Part shown: positions 5,649-8,594 of the stretch, in pieces
Layout of the letters: every line of letters starts with the position of its first letter
Position numbering within the stretch: the first letter of the stretch is position 1
Source: Micavibrio sp. UBA5703
GTDB taxonomy: Bacteria; Pseudomonadota; Alphaproteobacteria; Micavibrionales; Micavibrionaceae
DNA length: 8,594 nucleotides
Assembly (NCBI GenBank): GCA_002420015.1
Contig: DIHF01000021.1
Location: 12,799-21,392, forward strand
Reading direction: 5' to 3'
Translations under genes and position numbers: made by a program
The notes under the pieces: generated by a model
Database searches by the model: none
What the model was told of the DNA's origin: nothing
The model's input: the letters and a program-made list of their open reading frames with translations, nothing else

Positions 5649-6797
5649 CTATTCAGGCTCGCTGCTGAACTGGGCAATGCCGCTTGGTCCGGAAGCCTTC
5701 AGAAGACTTCTGGCGACATCCGTCTTGATGCGGTTGAAATAGGTGATCGCCTTGTTCATATCGTTCAGATCGACCGTACGGCCTTGCGCCCGCATCCTGT
5801 TGGTCAGAAGATAAATGGATACAAAGTCCTCCTTCATAACCTCAACGGCGCGGCAGGCAATCGCCAACCCCTGCCCGTTATGCTGCATAAGGATTTCTTC
5901 AACCGTTTTGTGATCTATGCCTGTAAACCGCGAAAACTGCGCGATGAAAGACGGTATCTGCCCCCGGCGCAGCGTTCCCATCATCAGCTTGATCGTCAGC
6001 AAACCTTTTTCCCTGAAACGGTCCGCCGCATTGAGCATAGCTTGCGTCGGCGTAAACTCGCTCGCGGCCGGCGCATCGACGAATTCAAGAACGACCTCGT
6101 CGATTGCATCGCTTGCGGCTCTGGCATCGGCCGTAAAATTCTGCGTGATATACTGCTTCAGCTCCTGCCCGACGAACTGATAGATTTTTTCCGCAAGCTC
6201 GCGTGAAACCTCTTCGCGCCTCAGCAACGGACGCGCCACGACCTCGCTTTTCTGCGCCAGATCCGACAGCGCCACAAGCGCATGTTCGGTCAGTTTGATG
6301 TTTGTGTTCTCCGCCAGCGCCGCTGCCGTATCAAAATCCTTCGTATCGGCAAGGACATTAATAATCTGATCGCTCAGCGTCTTACGCGAGGCGATAGCGC
6401 GCCAATGCGCCGACGTCTGGGCCTTGATGATATAAATAAGATCAAGATCCTTCAGAACCGGAGAATTGCGCAATACCGGCCCGGAAACGTCAATCTCATC
6501 ATTGGCCAGATGCAGTACAAGGCGCAACGGCACATTATCCATGACCGACAAACGCTCGGCCATCGCCTTGCATAAATCTTTTTCGGCCTGACGCAACAGT
6601 TCGATAAGAACATCGGAAATCAATTCGCTTTCACGGGAAGACACTTTGAGGTCGAGCAATTCGCTCACCGCCGATGTCAACTCAACCCGCGCCAAAGGTT
6701 TTTTGTCCTTGGCCAGACTGTAAAGTTTGCTGCTGTCATAAAGCCGCACCAGTAAAGGTGTGACTTTTGAAGACTTGTCTAAAAAGCCTAAGTTCAT
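5649..6797 (-). CDS. DUF2336 domain-containing protein, function unknown
   Basis: A 382-residue protein matching the pattern of DUF2336, a family of unknown function mainly from Alphaproteobacteria. The central part (residues about 85-215) shows the typical order: AERLSVMDNVPLRLVLHLANDEIDVSGPVL, then SPVLKDLDLIYII, HWRAIASRKTLSD, LAENTNIKLTEHAL and LLRREEVSRELAEKIYQFV. This is helical and HEAT-like in character. There is no signal peptide or membrane segment, so it is probably cytoplasmic. The ATG at 6797 has GGGGA 7 bases upstream. It is convergent with dxs across a 70-base gap in which I see no terminator, and divergent from the small gene at 7151. I could not fix a clear promoter for it in the AT-rich gap. 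The assignment rests on remembered family patterns. Confidence 0.8.
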   Translation of the reverse strand: MNLGFLDKSSKVTPLLVRLYDSSKLYSLAKDKKPLARVELTSAVSELLDLKVSSRESELISDVLIELLRQAEKDLCKAMAERLSVMDNVPLRLVLHLANDEIDVSGPVLRNSPVLKDLDLIYIIKAQTSAHWRAIASRKTLSDQIINVLADTKDFDTAAALAENTNIKLTEHALVALSDLAQKSEVVARPLLRREEVSRELAEKIYQFVGQELKQYITQNFTADARAASDAIDEVVLEFVDAPAASEFTPTQAMLNAADRFREKGLLTIKLMMGTLRRGQIPSFIAQFSRFTGIDHKTVEEILMQHNGQGLAIACRAVEVMKEDFVSIYLLTNRMRAQGRTVDLNDMNKAITYFNRIKTDVARSLLKASGPSGIAQFSSEPE

Positions 6798-7150
6798 ATT
6801 AGAATCCCCGCATATTCTTTTTTTATTGTTCTTCTTATTATTATTTTAACACTGAATGCCTTGTTTTTGGCTTTTTTTCAGCGCCAACCGTTATATGGGG
6901 GTAAAATGCATCAAACTCAGTATATTTGCTCCCGTTTTACGCAGTTTCCCCCACACCCTGCTCAAGGTTATACACTGCATTTGATTTAAATTTAGTTAAA
7001 GTTTTAAAGATTCTGTCAGCTTATTTGCAGATATTTCAAAATTGTTGTAGGAATGGAAACAATCTGGCACAGGACGTGTCTGGCAATATTTTGTTAAGTC
7101 TTTGGTAGTACACTATAAAGACAAGTGTTTATTATAAAAGGACAAGAGCC
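6798..7150. other. AT-rich intergenic region between divergent genes
   Basis: A 353-base gap with T-rich runs near 6827-6846 and 6866-6879, several TTAA words (6986-7007) and a weak inverted pair GTAAAA (6901-6906) and TTTTAC (6935-6940). The only element I can support is the promoter at 7091-7119. A 60-codon open frame at 6926-7108 has no ribosome binding site or recognisable product. A small RNA is possible but nothing shows one. Confidence 0.5.
7091..7119 (+). promoter_or_regulatory. Sigma70-type promoter for the 95-residue protein gene
   Basis: A -35 TTGTTA (7091-7096, four of six consensus bases) and a -10 TATAAA (7114-7119, five of six) are 17 bases apart. Transcription would start near 7126, leaving a leader of about 25 bases that carries AAAGGA, 8 bases before the ATG at 7151. 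Confidence 0.65.
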
Positions 7151-7438
7151 ATGGCCGGACCTATCAGCGGATTGAGTGTACAACAGAGTTCTCTGGTGCA
7201 GTCGTTGCAGCAAGGCAACGGCAATGAACAGCTTCGCGAAAGCAATGCGCGCGTGCGGGAAAGCAATGTATCTTCTTCCGAGGACACCAGCGAGTCCCGC
7301 TCGACCTCCGAGACGAAAAAGGCAGAATCGGAAAACAGCGCCCAACCTTCGTTGCAGTCTCTGCGTGAAGAAGCCTTCCGCGACGAGGACGAAAACAAAT
7401 CGAAAAAACCCGGTTCCCTGGTCGATATTCTCGTATAA
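7151..7438 (+). CDS. Small Ser/Glu-rich hypothetical protein, probably disordered
   Basis: I do not recognise this 95-residue product. It is rich in Ser, Glu, Arg, Asn and Gln, has no Cys, His, Trp or Tyr, and has no hydrophobic stretch long enough to span a membrane, so most of it is probably disordered. RESNARVRESNV (residues about 30-41) holds a short internal repeat (RESN twice). The ends differ from the middle: the N-terminus (GPISGLSVQQSSLVQSLQ) and the last residues (KPGSLVDILV) are more hydrophobic and could be short binding motifs. It is likely real because it has a good promoter at 7091-7119 and AAAGGA 8 bases before its ATG. It stops one base before the end of the convergent rhodanese gene, with no visible terminator between them. 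Confidence 0.7.
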   Translation: MAGPISGLSVQQSSLVQSLQQGNGNEQLRESNARVRESNVSSSEDTSESRSTSETKKAESENSAQPSLQSLREEAFRDEDENKSKKPGSLVDILV

Positions 7439-7439
7439 G

Positions 7440-7961
7440 TTATTTATTCCAAGGCATCTTTGAAAGCAGCATGGCCAGACCGCACCATCCCGTCAGGCCA
7501 GCCATAAACAATGCCGCCCCGAGAATGCCTGCAATAATGAAGCCAATTGTCAGCCCCAAAAATCCCAGAACAATCATAAGCGAGACAACAAAACCCACAA
7601 TGATCTGAACCTGCCGGAAAATGGAAAGGCCGGAAGAATGGCCCACGACTGGCAACCCCGCCTCCTTCCATGCCGTAATGCCACCTTCAAGATTATAAAT
7701 TTCATTACCGCACGCATCGCAGTTTTTCACGAGCGTGCAGGCCTGCTCACCGCGCTTTCCCTTCAGGCACTGGAATATAAGTCTTCTTGTTGCCGGGATA
7801 CTCATATTCTCCATCAATTTCTCCAGATCCCCCAACGGCAATGAATTGGCATAAGCGATATGTTCGGCACGGAATTCATCCGGCTCCCTGACATCAATCA
7901 AAATGGCGTCCCCTGCGGCCAGCCACTTCGCGGCATCCTGCGGTAAAACGATGTTCGTCAT
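7440..7961 (-). CDS. ygaP: Rhodanese-DUF2892 membrane sulfurtransferase, YgaP-like
   Basis: A 173-residue protein with the same architecture and almost the same length as E. coli YgaP. The N-terminal rhodanese domain (residues about 5-105) has DVREPDEFRAEHI, the active-site loop CLKGKRG with nucleophile Cys65, and LEGGITAWKEAGLPV. The DUF2892 part follows: RQVQI (116-120), two probable membrane helices (about 118-138 and 142-165), and the ending GWCGLAMLLSKMPWN, close to that of YgaP. The rhodanese domain should face the cytoplasm and carry a persulfide on Cys65. Extra cysteines (75, 81, 84) include a CDAC motif. The ATG at 7961 has AAGGAG 8 bases upstream and overlaps the repressor stop as ATGA; a TTG at 7979 is rejected. 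It is translationally coupled to the repressor, as in ygaV-ygaP. The symbol rests on architecture only. Confidence 0.88.
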   Translation of the reverse strand: MTNIVLPQDAAKWLAAGDAILIDVREPDEFRAEHIAYANSLPLGDLEKLMENMSIPATRRLIFQCLKGKRGEQACTLVKNCDACGNEIYNLEGGITAWKEAGLPVVGHSSGLSIFRQVQIIVGFVVSLMIVLGFLGLTIGFIIAGILGAALFMAGLTGWCGLAMLLSKMPWNK

Positions 7962-8263
7962 GTTTTTGACTCCTTGCAAAAATGTTGATGCAAAACCCCC
8001 ATAACATCGCGGACTGCATCATGCGAAATAAAATAATAGAGCGTCCTGTGCTCGCGCCGGAAGGAAACCATGTTTTCATCCTTGAGCTTTGACAGGTGTT
8101 GCGACATGGATGTTTGCGCAATCCCTGTTGCCTCTATCAAAGAAGTAACGCTTTTTTCCCCTTCCGCCAGTTCGCAAAGGATAAGCAGACGGTCCCGGTT
8201 CGCCAGGCCTTTTAAAAATCCTGAAACCACACCTGAATGCTTGCGCATTTCCTTGGTTGACAT
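7958..8263 (-). CDS. ArsR-family repressor with SqrR/BigR-like cysteine pair
   Basis: A 101-residue winged-helix repressor. The core is LKGLANRDRLLILCEL (helix 2 region), the recognition helix segment IAQTSMSQHLSKLKDENMV (residues 48-66) and the wing REHRTLYYFIS. It has only two cysteines, Cys30 and Cys96. The 66-residue spacing equals that of the sulfide/persulfide sensors SqrR (Cys41/Cys107) and BigR (Cys42/Cys108), in which a tetrasulfide link releases DNA. No ArsR-type CVC metal site is present. The ATG at 8263 is chosen for AAGGAAG just upstream; an in-frame ATG at 8281 has no Shine-Dalgarno and lies in the likely operator. Its stop overlaps the YgaP-like start. The expected role is autorepression of this operon, and perhaps of the divergent CMD gene, relieved by reactive sulfur. 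The role is inference from spacing and context. Confidence 0.88.
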   Translation of the reverse strand: MSTKEMRKHSGVVSGFLKGLANRDRLLILCELAEGEKSVTSLIEATGIAQTSMSQHLSKLKDENMVSFRREHRTLYYFISHDAVRDVMGVLHQHFCKESKT

Positions 8264-8275
8264 TTTTCTTCCTTG

Positions 8276-8309
8276 ATTCATATTTATATGATATCATGAA
8301 TATATAAAT
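8276..8309. promoter_or_regulatory. Near-palindromic AT-rich operator candidate
   Basis: A perfect core ATGATATCAT (8288-8297) lies at the centre of a 34-base near-palindrome in which 13 of 17 base pairs are symmetric. It fills much of the 65-base gap between the repressor (start 8263) and the CMD gene (start 8329). Winged-helix repressors of the ArsR family bind such AT-rich dyads, usually over their own promoter. AT-rich -10-like words lie within it in both directions, but I cannot assign exact promoters. Confidence 0.6.
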
Positions 8310-8328
8310 TGTAAAGGAGAAAATCACC

Positions 8329-8594
8329 ATGACCAAAGACTATAAAGCCCTCACCAAGGATATCTCTGAATATACGGGCGAATTGAGGAAAGTTGTCCCT
8401 GACGCCATGAACGGCTTTTACGCGCTCTCCAAGGCAGCAACGGCCGACGGCGCTCTGGATAAAAAAACCAAGGAGCTGATTGCCCTCGCCATCGGCGTAA
8501 CCCAGCGTTGCGATGGCTGCATCGGCTTTCACGCCAAAGCGCTGAAAGATCTGGGCGCAACGCGCAACGAGGTCGCCGAGGTCATGGCCATGTC
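8329..8594 (+). CDS. Carboxymuconolactone decarboxylase/AhpD-like protein (3' end outside window)
   Basis: The first 88 codons are present. The N-terminal half matches the CMD domain: FYALSKAATADGALDKKTKELIALAIGV is followed by the redox motif CDGC (CxxC) and a His three residues later (CIGFH), as in AhpD-type thiol peroxidases and related small CMD proteins. Members form helical oligomers, and the CxxC-type ones reduce peroxides or disulfides; true decarboxylases lack the CxxC. The ATG at 8329 has AAGGAG (8314-8319) 9 bases upstream. It is divergent from the SqrR-like repressor across a palindrome, so shared control by thiol or sulfur stress is plausible. The substrate is not predictable from sequence. 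The gene is cut by the window end, not visibly broken. Confidence 0.88.
   Translation, partial: MTKDYKALTKDISEYTGELRKVVPDAMNGFYALSKAATADGALDKKTKELIALAIGVTQRCDGCIGFHAKALKDLGATRNEVAEVMAM

Noticed and set aside
5028..6206. A 392-codon open frame on the + strand running from dxs into the DUF2336 gene
   Set aside because: It crosses two well-supported genes in another frame and on the other strand, its product is low-complexity Pro/Ser/Arg-rich, and it has no family match. It is a by-product of GC-rich codon usage.
6859..6879. A terminator-like GCC...GGC followed by a T-run in the gap
   Set aside because: The stem is only three pairs, and no + strand gene ends nearby.
6986..7007. TTAA words resembling a CtrA binding site
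   Set aside because: The CtrA consensus needs TTAA-N7-TTAA; the spacings here are 6 and 4 bases, and the region is simply AT-rich.
6926..7108. A 60-codon open frame upstream of the 95-residue gene
   Set aside because: No Shine-Dalgarno, AT-rich composition, no recognisable domain, and it overlaps the promoter at 7091-7119.

Overview
The window looks like the chromosome of an alphaproteobacterium. The order xseB-ispA-dxs is a familiar alphaproteobacterial arrangement, a DUF2336 protein is present (a family known mainly from that class), and the codons are GC-rich while the gaps are AT-rich. I cannot place it below class level from sequence alone. The most distinctive trait is a high density of short palindromic repeats, several of which lie inside or at the edge of genes.

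Layout. 1-95 is a palindromic element whose right arm supplies the start codon of a phosphoheptose isomerase gene (gmhA, 90-689, +). 690-942 has no gene and holds a cluster of short palindromes. 943-1992 (-) is a tandem pair of small histidine phosphatases; the upstream one keeps its catalytic residues and the downstream one has lost two of them. Back-to-back sigma70-type promoters at 2017-2100 drive this pair leftward and the isoprenoid operon rightward. That operon (2135-5578, +) is xseB (exonuclease VII small subunit), ispA (farnesyl diphosphate synthase type) and dxs (first enzyme of the MEP pathway). A nested double palindrome separates xseB from ispA, and two further palindromic elements sit in frame inside dxs. 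5649-6797 (-) is a DUF2336 protein. 6798-7150 is an AT-rich gap ending in a good promoter for a 95-residue, probably disordered protein (7151-7438, +).

The right end is a likely reactive-sulfur locus. An ArsR-type repressor (7958-8263, -) has two cysteines spaced as in the persulfide sensors SqrR and BigR. It overlaps by four bases a rhodanese plus DUF2892 membrane protein like E. coli YgaP (7440-7961, -). Divergently, a carboxymuconolactone decarboxylase/AhpD-like protein with a CxxC motif starts at 8329 and runs off the window. A near-palindrome fills most of the short divergent gap and is the natural operator candidate.

Functional links. IspA and Dxs act at two stages of isoprenoid synthesis; GmhA feeds LPS heptose synthesis. 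The ArsR/rhodanese/CMD group would make a thiol- or persulfide-responsive unit. I see no tRNA, rRNA, CRISPR array, transposase or phage gene. The strongest unusual signal is the repeat elements that have become part of gmhA and dxs, like the Rickettsia palindromic elements in principle but with different visible sequence.
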